NCBI RefSeq assembly: GCF_003173755.1
Contig: NZ_CP029553.1
Span: forward strand, 955,001 to 1,019,000
DNA: 64,000 nt
Source of the DNA: Methylobacterium terrae
Lineage (GTDB): Bacteria; Pseudomonadota; Alphaproteobacteria; Rhizobiales; Beijerinckiaceae
Direction: 5' to 3'
The notes beneath the pieces are model-generated. The model worked only from the letters and a program-made list of their open reading frames with translations, was not told where the DNA came from and made no database searches. The stretch's first letter is position 1. The number at the start of each line of letters is the position of its first letter. A program made the translations under genes and the position numbers. Of the stretch, positions 8,601-16,894 are shown piece after piece.

Positions 8601-9827
8601 TCAGCCGGCGGTGGTCAGGGGGCAGCCGCTCTTGTCGGCGGGGGTGAACAGCGTGTTGCCCGGGATCGTCTCGATGACGCGGTAGAGGTCGGCCTTGCTC
8701 TTCGACTCCTTCGGGCTCTTCACCTCGACCAGCATCATGTCCATCACCACCCGGCCGTTCGCCTGGATGCGCGGGTTGCCGTAGAAGCCGTCGTCGATCG
8801 GCAGTTCCTTCATCGCCTTGTTGACGGCGCCGGCCTCGTCGGTGCCGGCCTTCTCGACCGCCCGCAGGTAGTGGCGCACCGAGGAATAGGCGGCGGCGTG
8901 GCCCATGGTCGGCACCACGTTGCCGTTGCGCGCCATCAGGCGCTTGGCCCAGGCGCGGCTGGCGTCGTTGGCGTCCCAGTAGAAGTTCACCGCCATGCGG
9001 ATGCCCTGCGCCACGTCGAGGCCGAGCGCGACGGTGTTGTTGGTGAAGACCAGCATCGCCACCACCTTCGAGGTGATGCCGAATTCTCGCGCCTGCTTGA
9101 TGGTGTTGACGAGGTCCGGCCCGGCATTGGCGAGCCCGATGACGTCGGCGCCCGACGACTGGGCCTGGATCAGCTGCGAGGAGATGTCGGTGGCGCCGAG
9201 CGGATGGCGGATCTCGCCGACCACCGTGCCGCCGGCGGCCTTGACGGCCTTGCCGGCATCCGCCGCGAGGCCGTGGCCGAACACGTAGTCGGCGGTGATG
9301 AAGTACCACTTCTTGCCGCCGCTCTGCACCACGGCGCCCGCCACCGCGTTGGCGAGCTCGCCCGTCGAGGGCACCCATTGCGTGCCGTAGGGCGAGCAGC
9401 CCGGGCCGGAGAATTGCGAGGCGTAGCCGCCGGTCACCATCGTGGTGATCTTGCGCTCCTTGGCGTAGGCCTGGACGCCGAGGCCCACCGAGCTGGCGCC
9501 GCCGAGCACGAACGCCGTGACGCCGCGCTGGTCGACGAGCTGGCGGGCGAGGCCGGAACCGATATCGGGCTTGTTCTGGTGGTCGACGCCGATCACCTCG
9601 ATCGTCCGGCCCAGCACCTTGCCGCCGAAATCCTCCGCCGCCATCGTGGCGGCGAGCACCATGTTCGGCCCGCCATTGCCGGAATACATCCCCGACAGGT
9701 CCTCGATCACGCCGATGCGCAGAGGCGTCTCGGCGGCGAGGGCAGGGGCGGCGAGCGTCGTGGCGAGGAGGCCGGCGACGGCGGCGCGTCGCGTCCAGCT
9801 CGTGCGGGGCCGGGACGAGAAGGGCAT
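8601..9827 (-). CDS. Periplasmic substrate-binding protein of branched-chain amino acid/amide ABC type
   Basis: The 408-residue protein has a signal peptide (Arg-rich start, then AAVAGLLATTLAAPALAAE). A Leu/Ile/Val-binding-type fold follows: LRIGVIEDLSGMYSGNGGP, QLVDQRGVTAFVLGGASS and a late KSPKESKSKADLYRVIETI segment. No permease or ATPase is nearby, so it must work with a distant transporter or as a sensor subunit. I took the inner ATG at 9827, which has GAGGAA at good spacing (GAGGAAACGCCC-ATG); the frame is open 8 codons further. It diverges from an alcohol dehydrogenase gene across a repeat-rich gap. The ligand is unknown. Confidence 0.88.
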   Translation of the reverse strand: MPFSSRPRTSWTRRAAVAGLLATTLAAPALAAETPLRIGVIEDLSGMYSGNGGPNMVLAATMAAEDFGGKVLGRTIEVIGVDHQNKPDIGSGLARQLVDQRGVTAFVLGGASSVGLGVQAYAKERKITTMVTGGYASQFSGPGCSPYGTQWVPSTGELANAVAGAVVQSGGKKWYFITADYVFGHGLAADAGKAVKAAGGTVVGEIRHPLGATDISSQLIQAQSSGADVIGLANAGPDLVNTIKQAREFGITSKVVAMLVFTNNTVALGLDVAQGIRMAVNFYWDANDASRAWAKRLMARNGNVVPTMGHAAAYSSVRHYLRAVEKAGTDEAGAVNKAMKELPIDDGFYGNPRIQANGRVVMDMMLVEVKSPKESKSKADLYRVIETIPGNTLFTPADKSGCPLTTAG

Positions 9828-9929
9828 GGGCGTTTCCTCGGTAATCGGCACCGGCCGGTCTCGCGCCCGTTCTCGGGCGTCGGGGCGATGCGTGATGGCT
9901 GCCGACGGTATCGCGGGTTCGACCGATTG

Positions 9930-10050
9930 CCGTCCAATAGTTTGCGCACGGCCCCGTCATCGTTTCCCGATATGGCAGGGCGTGACCCCGGGTGCGGCGC
10001 CCCGTCATCGTCGCCGGCTATGGCTCGCGCCCGATCTTTGTATTGGACGG
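9930..10050. promoter_or_regulatory. Divergent control region with nested direct and inverted repeats
   Basis: This is the core of the 306-bp gap between the substrate-binding protein (minus) and alcohol dehydrogenase (plus) genes. A 25-bp unit occurs at 9952-9976 and 10000-10024 (21 of 25 identical, 48-bp period; CCCCGTCATCGT then TATGGC). A perfect 10-bp inverted repeat (CCGTCCAATA at 9930-9939, TATTGGACGG at 10041-10050) flanks both copies. The symmetry suggests binding sites for a regulator serving both genes. No convincing -10/-35 pair was found. Confidence 0.5.
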
Positions 10051-10133
10051 GGCGCCGGTCCGTGAGCGACATCCCCGGCATCGTCGCGAGGGCCCGACAG
10101 CACAGGCGCCCCGCTCTCCGAGGAGACGCCCGC

Positions 10134-11339
10134 ATGATCACCAGCTTCTACATGCCGACCCGGATCGTCTCGGGGAGCGGCGCGCTCGCCACCATCGGCA
10201 CGCTCGCCCGCGACCTCAAGATGACCCGGGTGCTGGTCGTGTCCGATCCGGTGATCTCGGCGCAAGGGTTCCATGCCGACGCGCTCGCCGCCCTCGCGGA
10301 GGCCGGGATCGCGGTGGCGCGCTTCGACGAGTGCGGGATCGACGCGCGCTGCTCGCACATCGACGACCAGGGCGAGCGGGTGCGCCGCGAGGGGCTCGAC
10401 GGCGTCGTGTGCCTCGGCGGCGGCTCGGTGATGTGCACCGGCAAGGGCATCGCCATCGTGGCGACGAACCACAAGCCCATGGCGGACTGCACCGGCGTCG
10501 GCCAGTTCGACCGCAAGGCGCTGCCGATGATCATGGTGCCGACGACCGCCGGCTCAGGCTCCGAGGTGTCGCAATGGACCATCGTCAAGGACGAGGTCCG
10601 CCACCTGAAGCTGCTCGGCGGCGGCCCGTTGAGCTTCCCCGACGCGGCGATCCTCGATCCCGTGACCCTGCGCTCGCTGCCGATGCACGTCGCGGCGCTG
10701 CCGGCGGTCGATGCCCTGACCCACGGCGTCGAGGCGTATCTCAGCGGCATCGCCTCGCCGCTCACCGACGCGGTGGCGCTCGCCGCGGTGCGCCTCCAGG
10801 CCGCGTCCCTGCGCGCCTCGATCAATTCCGACGACGACCGGGCGCGGGAGGACAACCTAGTGGCCTCCTGCATGGCCAACATCGCCTGCGGCAACGCCCG
10901 CCTCGGCCACGGCCACGCTCTCTCGCTTCCGCTGGAGGGCCACCTCGATCTGCCCCATCCCTACGGCGTCGGGGTGCTGCTGCCGCACGTCGTCACATTC
11001 AACCTCGCGGTGCTGCCCGCCAAGGTGCGCCCGCTCGCCGAGGCGCTCGAGGTCGAGACCGCCGGCCTGTCGCGCCAGGAAATGATTTCTGCCTGCGCCG
11101 ACGCGATCCGGGCGCTCTACGCCGATATCGGCTTTCCCACCCGCTTCACCCCCGATCAGCTGCCCCGCGACCGGGTGCGCGAGATGGCGCTCCGCGCGGT
11201 CCCGGGCCTCTACGCCGGCATCGCCGCCAAGGATTTCGACCCGGCCACCGCCCACGACCGCACGATCGTCGCGAGCCCCGCGGCGCGCAAGATGACGGTG
11301 AGGCAGGCCGAGGAGATCTTCGAGCGTTGCGTCGGGTGA
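10134..11339 (+). CDS. Iron-containing (group III) alcohol dehydrogenase
   Basis: The 401-residue protein shows the NAD-binding GGGSVMCTGKGIA loop, the VPTTAGSGSEVSQW segment, FPDAAILDPVTLRSLP, and metal-site positions in DALTHGVEAYLS and NARLGHGHALSLPLEG...PHPYGVGVLLPHV. These belong to the iron-type alcohol dehydrogenase fold, which includes maleylacetate reductases and 4-hydroxybutyrate dehydrogenases. The exact substrate cannot be read. The ATG at 10134 has AGGAG 9 bases before it. The divergent binding-protein gene and nearby LysR and glutathione transferase genes hint at a catabolic role. Confidence 0.9.
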   Translation: MITSFYMPTRIVSGSGALATIGTLARDLKMTRVLVVSDPVISAQGFHADALAALAEAGIAVARFDECGIDARCSHIDDQGERVRREGLDGVVCLGGGSVMCTGKGIAIVATNHKPMADCTGVGQFDRKALPMIMVPTTAGSGSEVSQWTIVKDEVRHLKLLGGGPLSFPDAAILDPVTLRSLPMHVAALPAVDALTHGVEAYLSGIASPLTDAVALAAVRLQAASLRASINSDDDRAREDNLVASCMANIACGNARLGHGHALSLPLEGHLDLPHPYGVGVLLPHVVTFNLAVLPAKVRPLAEALEVETAGLSRQEMISACADAIRALYADIGFPTRFTPDQLPRDRVREMALRAVPGLYAGIAAKDFDPATAHDRTIVASPAARKMTVRQAEEIFERCVG

Positions 11340-11387
11340 GGCGTTCGCCAGTGCGGTCGGAGTAGTGGAGGACGGCGCTGGATTCCT

Positions 11388-11574
11388 CCTCTCCCCGCGG
11401 GCGGGGAGAGGGCCGCGTTCCCGTCCAGGGAATGCGGCAAGCGGAGGCGAAGCCGGAGCGAGGGTGAGGGGGAGGTGCCGGATGTGGCAATTCCGGGAAC
11501 ACCCCCTCACCCTCGCCCTTCGGGCTTCCTGAGCCCCTTCGGAGCTCAGGCCTCTCCCCGCCCGCGAGGAGAGG
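11388..11574. repeat. Nested palindromic intergenic element, copy A
   Basis: A 24-bp hairpin at 11388-11411 (11-bp arms CCTCTCCCCGC/GCGGGGAGAGG) is followed by GCGAGGGTGAGGGGG at 11458-11472. Its exact reverse complement lies at 11502-11516, and a second copy of the CCTCTCCCCG arm begins at 11551. Long parts are shared with elements near 20.5 and 43.3 kb, so this is a dispersed family. It has no open frame and looks like a REP/MITE-type non-autonomous element. The rest of the 11340-11708 gap shows nothing else. Confidence 0.8.
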
Positions 11575-11708
11575 GGAAGCCCGCGCTTCATCCGACACCG
11601 TCGATGCCGCGTCCTGCGCGAGACCACCCGCGAAACCCTGTGTCCCCCACGCCCTGGCGCGCCGAGCCCCGCCATGTTTCTCTCCATCCCGAACGGGAGG
11701 GCAGGCCT

Positions 11709-12047
11709 TTGCGCACCACATCGATGATCCTGGCCGCCGCCGCCCTCGCCGCGGCGCTCCCGGCCCACGCCCTCGACGTGCGCGACCTGCCCATCGCCAA
11801 GGCGCCGGAGGCCTGCCCGCACGAGGGGCCGGGCTTCGTCCGCTTCTCCCGCGGCGGGCCGTGCACGCGGATCAGCGGCCGGGTGCGGGCCGAGGCCGGC
11901 ACGCCGGTGCCCGCCCGGCCCGGAGCCGGGCTCGACGGGGCGGCGCGGGGCGTGGTCGGCGGCTCCGGCCGGGTCGCGATCGATGCCCGGACGGAGACCG
12001 GGTACGGCCCGGCCCGGGCCTATATCCGGCTCGGCACCGGGCACTGA
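11709..12047 (+). CDS. Short secreted porin-like protein (porin_2 N-terminal module only)
   Basis: I read a TTG start at 11709 with GGGAGGG about 8 bases before it; this gives MRTTSMILAAAALAAALPAHA, a complete signal peptide with a basic residue, whereas the ATG five codons later would lose the Arg. The mature part (about 91 residues) has CPHEGPGFVRFSRGGPCTRISGRVRAEAG and RVAIDARTETGYGPARAYIR, which resemble the first strands of alphaproteobacterial porins (two Cys in the same spacing). It then stops, far short of a full 16-strand barrel. It may be a stand-alone small protein or the remnant of a porin gene. Confidence 0.65.
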   Translation: MRTTSMILAAAALAAALPAHALDVRDLPIAKAPEACPHEGPGFVRFSRGGPCTRISGRVRAEAGTPVPARPGAGLDGAARGVVGGSGRVAIDARTETGYGPARAYIRLGTGH

Positions 12048-12050
12048 GGC

Positions 12051-12539
12051 TCACAGGCTGCGCGACAGCACCAGCGGCGCGCTGCGCGCCCGACCGTAGG
12101 GGGAGGGGGCCGGATTGCCGCCGTAGCCGGTGCCGTAGCCCTTGGGCTCGCCGCTGCGGGTGATCTCCGCCGAGAGGCTGCGCAGCAGCCCTTCCGAGAC
12201 CGACCGGGCGGTGGCCAGCACCGCCTGGTTCGCCGCGATCGCCTCCGAGAAGCGGCCATGCGCCTCGCGGAGCGCCGCGATCCCCTCGGGGGCGAAGCGG
12301 GCGAGCGCCACGGCGTTGGCCTTCACCGCCTGCAGGCCCTGCAGGTAGGCGCCGGCGAGCGCGGTCTTCCGCTCGGCCTCGGCCAGGCCCTCGGCGAGGC
12401 GGCCGACCCGGATGTGGTCGCTCTCGCGCCCGAGGAGGGCCTCGAGGTCGCGCATCGTCGACAGCGTCTCGGTGACCAGGCGCTCGGCGCCGTCGGCGTC
12501 GGCGACCCGGATCGGAGCGGGGCGGGCGGCCTCAGCCAT
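12051..12539 (-). CDS. flgN: FlgN-like flagellar chaperone
   Basis: The 162-residue, mostly helical protein runs AERLVTETLSTMRDLEALLGRESDHIRVGR...EAERKTALAGAYLQGLQAVKANAVAL, the heptad-rich pattern of FlgN, the export chaperone for FlgK and FlgL. A Gly/Tyr/Pro-rich tail follows (residues 130-162). Its start overlaps the flgJ stop by 8 bases (ATGGCTGA), indicating translational coupling. It is the last gene of flgI-flgJ-flgN. FlgN sequences are weakly conserved, so the name rests partly on position. Confidence 0.7.
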   Translation of the reverse strand: MAEAARPAPIRVADADGAERLVTETLSTMRDLEALLGRESDHIRVGRLAEGLAEAERKTALAGAYLQGLQAVKANAVALARFAPEGIAALREAHGRFSEAIAANQAVLATARSVSEGLLRSLSAEITRSGEPKGYGTGYGGNPAPSPYGRARSAPLVLSRSL

Positions 12540-12870
12540 TGGCGCCTCCCTGGAGCCGCAGCATCTCGCGCATCACCTGGTCGCCGATGCCGACGCCGCC
12601 GCTCTGCACGATCGACTGGGCGTATTCCTTGTTGAGCATCGAGCGGTAGACCCCGCCGCCGGTGCCGTTCTCGCCGAGCGGCCCGTCGGTTCCTTCCGAG
12701 CGGTTGAGCACGTCGAGGCTCTGCTCCAGGAACATCGATTCGAAGTCCTTGGCGGTCTTCTGCATCTTGGTCTTGTCGGCGCTCGCCGCCGGGCCGGACG
12801 AGACCGCCCCGGCAAGGGCCTGGCCGACCGCCATTCCGGCGGAGGCCGCGAGGGAAGCGAGGGGAAGCAT
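12532..12870 (-). CDS. flgJ: Rod-binding protein, FlgJ N-terminal type (CheL-like)
   Basis: The 112-residue protein contains TAKDFESMFLEQSLDVLNRSEG, GGGVYRSMLNKEYAQSIVQSGGVGIGDQVMREMLRLQ, the rod-binding domain of FlgJ. The C-terminal muramidase domain of enterobacterial FlgJ is absent, as is usual in alphaproteobacteria, where the short form has been called CheL. It would help assemble the rod in the periplasm. The ATG at 12870 gives a hydrophobic N-terminus. It lies 95 bp after flgI and overlaps flgN by 8 bp. Confidence 0.88.
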   Translation of the reverse strand: MLPLASLAASAGMAVGQALAGAVSSGPAASADKTKMQKTAKDFESMFLEQSLDVLNRSEGTDGPLGENGTGGGVYRSMLNKEYAQSIVQSGGVGIGDQVMREMLRLQGGANG

Positions 12871-12965
12871 CGTGGACCTCGGGGTGTGAGGGAAGGGCAG
12901 GCAAGAGGAAGGGCAGGCGAGCGGAAGGGAGCGGGACGGGTGGGGCGGGACGGCGTCGGGCCGCC

Positions 12966-14069
12966 TCACATCACCTCGATGTCGGCCTGGAGCGCGCCGG
13001 CGGTCTTGATCGCCTGGAGGATCGAGATCAGGTCGCGCGGGCCGATGCCGAGCGCGTTGAGCCCGTCGACCAGCTCGCGCAGGGTCACGCCCTCCTTGAC
13101 CAGGGCGAGCTTGTTCTTCTCGCCGGCATCGACCTTGAGGGCGGTGCGCGGCACCACCACGGTCTCGCCGTTGGAAAACGGCGCCGGCTGGCTCACCTGC
13201 GGCTGCTCGGTGATGGTGACGGTGAGGTTGCCCTGCGCCACCGCGACGGTGGAGACCCGCACGTCGCGGCCCATCACGATGATGCCCGAGCGCTCGTCGA
13301 TCACCACCCGGGCGGTCTGGTCGGGCTCGACCTTGAGCTGCTCGACCTCGGTGAGCAGCCGGATCATGTTGCCCTGGTAGCGCGGCGGCACCTGCAGGGT
13401 GACGGTCGAGGGGTCGGTCGGCTCGGCGGTGTCGGCGCCCATGAAGTCGTTGATCGCCGCGGCGATCCGCTTCGAGGTGGTGAAGTCCGGGTTGCGCAGC
13501 GACAGGCGCAGGCACTTCTGCTCGTTGAGCTTGAAGGCGATCTCGCGCTCGATCACCCCGCCGTTGGCGATGCGGCCGTTGGTCGGCACGCCGCGGGTGA
13601 TCTTGGCCGCGTCGCCCTCGGCCTGGAAGCCCGCGATGGCGAGCGACCCTTGCGCCACCGCGTAGGCCTCGCCGTCGGCGCCCAGCAGCGGCGTGACGAG
13701 CAGCGTGCCGCCCTGGAGCGACTTGGCGTCGCCGAGCGACGACACCGTGACGTCGATCCGCGTGCCCTGCGCGGCGAAGGGCGGCAGGTTCGCCGTCACC
13801 ATCACGGCGGCGAGGTTGGCGGTGCGCATCGTGGCGCCGCGGGTGTTGACCCCGAGCCGCTCCAGCATCGCCTGCACCGACTGCTTGGTGAAGGGCGCGT
13901 TGTTCAGCGTGTCGCCGGTGCCGTTGAGCCCGACCACGATGCCGTAGCCGATGAGCTGGTTCGACCGCATCCCCTCGACGCTGGCGAGGTCCTTCACCCG
14001 CGACAGGGCGAGCGCCGGGTGGGCCGAGAGGAAAGCGAGGCAGGCAAGGACGAGGAGGCGGAGGCGCAT
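12966..14069 (-). CDS. flgI: Flagellar P-ring protein FlgI
   Basis: The 367-residue protein has a signal peptide (MRLRLLVLACLAFLSAHPALA). The FlgI text VKDLASVEGMRSNQLIGYGIVVGLNGTGDTL follows, with MLERLGVNTR in the middle and LVDGLNALGIGPRDLISILQAIKTAGAL at the end. It forms the P ring in the peptidoglycan layer. It leads the flgI-flgJ-flgN operon and is divergent from fliX, the arrangement known from Caulobacter. A sigma-54-type promoter lies 32-47 bp upstream. Confidence 0.96.
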   Translation of the reverse strand: MRLRLLVLACLAFLSAHPALALSRVKDLASVEGMRSNQLIGYGIVVGLNGTGDTLNNAPFTKQSVQAMLERLGVNTRGATMRTANLAAVMVTANLPPFAAQGTRIDVTVSSLGDAKSLQGGTLLVTPLLGADGEAYAVAQGSLAIAGFQAEGDAAKITRGVPTNGRIANGGVIEREIAFKLNEQKCLRLSLRNPDFTTSKRIAAAINDFMGADTAEPTDPSTVTLQVPPRYQGNMIRLLTEVEQLKVEPDQTARVVIDERSGIIVMGRDVRVSTVAVAQGNLTVTITEQPQVSQPAPFSNGETVVVPRTALKVDAGEKNKLALVKEGVTLRELVDGLNALGIGPRDLISILQAIKTAGALQADIEVM

Positions 14070-14100
14070 GACGGGGTCCCGAAACTCGACAGACCGGATT

Positions 14101-14116
14101 GCCAGGACCGTGCCAG
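14101..14116 (-). promoter_or_regulatory. Sigma-54 (-24/-12) promoter of flgI
   Basis: Read on the minus strand, CTGGCACGGTCCTGGC has GG, ten bases, then GC, with the TGGCACG context of sigma-54 promoters. The -12 half is TGGC rather than TTGC. It lies 32 bp upstream of the flgI start codon, with an inverted repeat of the flgE type about 110 bp further upstream. Confidence 0.6.
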
Positions 14117-14209
14117 CCCGCTCGTGCGGCGTAAGTCTCTGGTAAGGTTACCGCTTCGTTGCGAGGAGTGGGCCCGGGCGGCCGATCCGGGCCCGGTCGT
14201 TTTCGCCCC

Positions 14210-14226
14210 GCGGCAAGTTCTGCCGC
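14210..14226. promoter_or_regulatory. Inverted-repeat site between flgI and fliX (possible FlbD-type enhancer)
   Basis: GCGGCAAGTTCTGCCGC has perfect 6-bp arms and a 5-nt spacer, the same arms as the site at 1478-1494. Its centre is about 110 bp upstream of the flgI sigma-54-type element and about 86 bp upstream of fliX, so it could serve both. Confidence 0.55.
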
Positions 14227-14303
14227 CTCGTTTACGGCGCATTCACCATACCCGGGCGAGGTTTGGGTCAGGACCAGCGAACCCGTCACCCGGACCCGAT
14301 CCC

Positions 14304-14720
14304 ATGCGCGTCGACACCCGCCTCGCGGCCGCCCCCCTGTCGGGGGCCGGACCGCGCTCCCTGCCGGCAGGCGGCGTGTTCACCCTCGGGATGGAGGCGG
14401 CGCGCGGGCCCGTCAGCGCCGGCAGCGCGATGCCGCTCGCCAGCCTGAGCGCGATCCTGACCCTGCAGAGCCAGGACGAGATCTCGGCCGACCGCCGCCG
14501 CCGGGCGACGAAGCGCGGCCACGACCTCCTCGACGCCCTCGACCGCCTCAAGGCCGCCCTGCTGGGCGGCCGCGTCGCGACCTCGGAGCTGAAGGCCATC
14601 GCCGGCCGCCTCGCCGAGCGCAACGGCAGCACCGGCGACCCGCGCCTCGACGACCTTCTGGGCCATATCGAGCTGCGGGCGCAGGTGGAACTGGCCAAGC
14701 TCGGGATGGCGGGGGGCTGA
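14304..14720 (+). CDS. fliX: Flagellar assembly regulator FliX
   Basis: The 138-residue protein starts MRVDTRLAAAPLSGAGPR. Its second half is ASLSAILTLQSQDEISADRR, GHDLLDALDRLKAALLGGR and the terminal LDDLLGHIELRAQVELAKLG, the conserved part of FliX. In Caulobacter FliX couples assembly of the early flagellar structure to the sigma-54 activator FlbD. That is established for the family and inferred here. It is divergent from flgI. No strong promoter of its own was recognised (a weak GG-N10-GC occurs near 14139-14156). Confidence 0.88.
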   Translation: MRVDTRLAAAPLSGAGPRSLPAGGVFTLGMEAARGPVSAGSAMPLASLSAILTLQSQDEISADRRRRATKRGHDLLDALDRLKAALLGGRVATSELKAIAGRLAERNGSTGDPRLDDLLGHIELRAQVELAKLGMAGG

Positions 14721-14777
14721 CCGGGCGTCGTCCGACTGCGGGACATGACCGAGGTGCAACTCCGACGAGCACCGCGC

Positions 14778-14783
14778 TATACT
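14778..14783 (+). promoter_or_regulatory. Possible -10 box for chemoreceptor gene
   Basis: TATACT lies about 100 bp upstream of the receptor start, in the only AT-rich stretch of the gap. The matching -35 (TGCAAC, 17 bp upstream) is poor, so this is weak. Confidence 0.3.
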
Positions 14784-14880
14784 GGGTTTCATTGTTTCTT
14801 CTTGTTTCTGCACAAGTTTTAGGCATTCCTTCAGGGTTCGAGGGCAAGTTCCGGATGCCCTCATGCCGGAGCCAGACTTG

Positions 14881-16560
14881 ATGCGCGCCCTCACATCCAT
14901 CCGCGGGAGGCTGATCGCGCTTCTCCTGATTCTGGCGGGGCTGATCGCTGCGGCGCTCGGGGGCGGATGGTGGGGCGTCGCCGCGATGCGCGACGCGGTC
15001 GACCACATCTACAGCGGCCGCGTCGTGCCCTTGCGCGACCTCAAGGCCGTGGCCGACCTCTACGCCGTCAACATCGTCGACACCTCGCACAAGCGCCGCG
15101 CCGGCATCCTGACCTCGGCCGAGGGCCTCAAGAACGTCGAGCAGGCGCTGTCCCAGGTCGGCACCCACTGGTCGGCCTATCGCGGCAAGGCGATGAGCCC
15201 GCACGAGGCGCGGATCGCCGGCGAGGTCGAGGGCGCGATGGAGCGGGCAAAGCCGGCGATCGCCCGGCTGGTCGGCCTGCTGCGGGCCGAGGACGCCGCC
15301 GGCCTCGCCGCCTTCGTCGGCCGCGACCTCTACCCGGCGATCGACCCGATCTCCGACGCGGTCGGCAAGCTCGTCGAGCTGCAGCTCGACGAGGCCCGGG
15401 ACGGCAAGGCGGCCGCCGACGCCCTCTACCGCCTGCTGGCCTGGACCCTCGTCGGGGTGGTTCTGGTGGCGGCGCTCGCCCTCGCGGTGGCGGGCCGGAT
15501 CGTGCTCGCCGGCGTCTCGACGCCGCTCACCCGCATCACCGGCCAGATGCGGGCCCTGTCGGACGGCGACCTGTCCGTGAGCGTGACCGACCGCGACAAG
15601 CGCGACGAGATCGGCACGCTCGCCCGCGCCCTGCAGGTGTTCAAGGACGCGCTCGTCGCCAAGCGCGAGGCGGACCGCGCCGCGGCCCTCGAGGCCGACG
15701 CCAAGATGCGCCGGGCCGAGCACCTCGACGGCCTGACGCGCGCCTTCGAGACCCGGGTGATGGCGCTCAGCCGCGGCGTCGCCGACGCGGCCTCCGGCAT
15801 GGAGGCTGCCGCCGGCACCATGGCGGCCACCGCCGAGGCGACCACCGGCCAGTCCGTGACCGTGGCGGCGACCGCCGAGCAGACCTCCGCCAACGTGCAG
15901 ACGGTGGCGAGCGCGACCGAGGAGCTCGCCGCCTCGGTCCAGGAGATCGCCGCGCAGGTCGGCCAGTCGGCCCGCATGGCCGGCATGGCCCGGGAGGAGA
16001 CGCAGCGCACCGACGCGGTGGTGCAGTCCCTGGCCACCGGGGTCCGGACGATCGGCGACGTCGTCGGGCTGATCTCGGGGATCGCCGGCCAGACCAACCT
16101 CCTGGCCTTGAACGCCACGATCGAGGCGGCGCGGGCCGGCGAGGCGGGCCGCGGCTTCGCGGTCGTCGCCGCGGAGGTCAAGGCGCTCGCCGAGCAGACG
16201 ACCCGGGCGACCGAGGAGATCGCCCGGCAGATCGGTGCGATCCAGGCCGGCACCGGCGGGGCGGTCGAGGCCATCGCGGCGATCGGCCGGCGGATCGGCG
16301 AGATGGACACCATCGCGGCAGGCGTCGCCGCGGCGATGGAGGAGCAGGGCGCCGCGACCCGGGAGATCGCCCGCAACGTCCAGCAGGCCTCCCACGGCAC
16401 GCACGCGGTCACGGACGCCATCGCGACGGTGCGCGACGGCGCCGGCGAGACCGGCACGGCGGCCGCCCAGGTTCTCGGCGCGGCGCGGGCGATGTCCCGC
16501 TCCGCCGAGGAGCTGCAGCGCGAGGTGGTGGGGTTCCTGGGCGATGTGCGGGCGGCATGA
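14881..16560 (+). CDS. Methyl-accepting chemotaxis protein
   Basis: The 559-residue receptor has a first membrane helix (about residues 12-32), a periplasmic helical sensor of about 150 residues, and a second membrane helix near 183-208. A HAMP domain follows ([18 protein letters not shown]...[15 protein letters not shown]), then a long cytoplasmic signalling region. The kinase-contacting tip, [20 protein letters not shown], is near residue 403 and is canonical. The ATG at 14881 is preferred over one 6 codons earlier because GGAG lies 9 bases before it. The ligand is unknown. It lies 160 bp downstream of fliX and is probably separately transcribed. Confidence 0.94.
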   Translation: MRALTSIRGRLIALLLILAGLIAAALGGGWWGVAAMRDAVDHIYSGRVVPLRDLKAVADLYAVNIVDTSHKRRAGILTSAEGLKNVEQALSQVGTHWSAYRGKAMSPHEARIAGEVEGAMERAKPAIARLVGLLRAEDAAGLAAFVGRDLYPAIDPISDAVGKLVELQLDEARDGKAAADALYRLLAWTLVGVVLVAALALAVAGRIVLAGVSTPLTRITGQMRALSDGDLSVSVTDRDKRDEIGTLARALQVFKDALVAKREADRAAALEADAKMRRAEHLDGLTRAFETRVMALSRGVADAASGMEAAAGTMAATAEATTGQSVTVAATAEQTSANVQTVASATEELAASVQEIAAQVGQSARMAGMAREETQRTDAVVQSLATGVRTIGDVVGLISGIAGQTNLLALNATIEAARAGEAGRGFAVVAAEVKALAEQTTRATEEIARQIGAIQAGTGGAVEAIAAIGRRIGEMDTIAAGVAAAMEEQGAATREIARNVQQASHGTHAVTDAIATVRDGAGETGTAAAQVLGAARAMSRSAEELQREVVGFLGDVRAA

Positions 16561-16572
16561 GCCGGGCATGCA

Positions 16573-16606
16573 TTGTCATCGATCGATGTTGTGTATAGTT
16601 ACACAA
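16573..16606 (+). promoter_or_regulatory. hicAB promoter with overlapping palindromic operators
   Basis: TTGTCA (16573-16578) and TATAGT (16594-16599), 15 bp apart, form a plausible promoter. Two perfect palindromes sit across it: CATCGATCGATG (16577-16588) and, directly abutting, TTGTGTATAGTTACACAA (16589-16606, 7-bp arms with a 4-nt spacer, overlapping the -10 box). HicB proteins with a ribbon-helix-helix domain autorepress from such sites, so these are the expected operators. Confidence 0.6.
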
Positions 16607-16654
16607 TAGCAGATCGGGTGTCCTCTGCTCCGTCCTCGCTCCCGAGAGGCCGCC

Positions 16655-16864
16655 TTGTCCCGTCGATCGCGCAGCAACAGGACGCGGGACGTCGTCTCGG
16701 CCTTGCGGTCGGAGGGATGGCAGCTGGTACGAAAAGGGCCGGGTGACCATCTGCAGTTCAGGCATCCGACGAAGCCCGGCAAGGTAACGGTCGATTCGGG
16801 TGAGCCCGAAATTCCGACCGGAACGCTGCGCAGCATCTATCGCCAGGCCGGCTGGGAATGGTGA
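16655..16864 (+). CDS. hicA: HicA-family mRNA interferase toxin
   Basis: The 69-residue protein uses a TTG start at 16655 with GAGAGG five bases before it; no in-frame ATG lies near. The sequence TRDVVSALRSEGWQLVRKGPGDHLQFRHP carries the catalytic His32 in the GDHLQF strand of the double-stranded-RNA-binding-like HicA fold. HicA cleaves mRNA when HicB is lost. The stop is 30 bp before hicB. The Gly-x-His context is intact, so it should be active. Confidence 0.88.
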   Translation: MSRRSRSNRTRDVVSALRSEGWQLVRKGPGDHLQFRHPTKPGKVTVDSGEPEIPTGTLRSIYRQAGWEW

Positions 16865-16894
16865 ACGGGGCTCGATGAGCACAGGAGAGAACGA

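Noticed and set aside
14139..14156. GG-N10-GC match upstream of fliX
   Set aside because: It lacks the TGGCA and TTGC contexts and is itself a GGTAA/TTACC palindrome; too weak to call a promoter.
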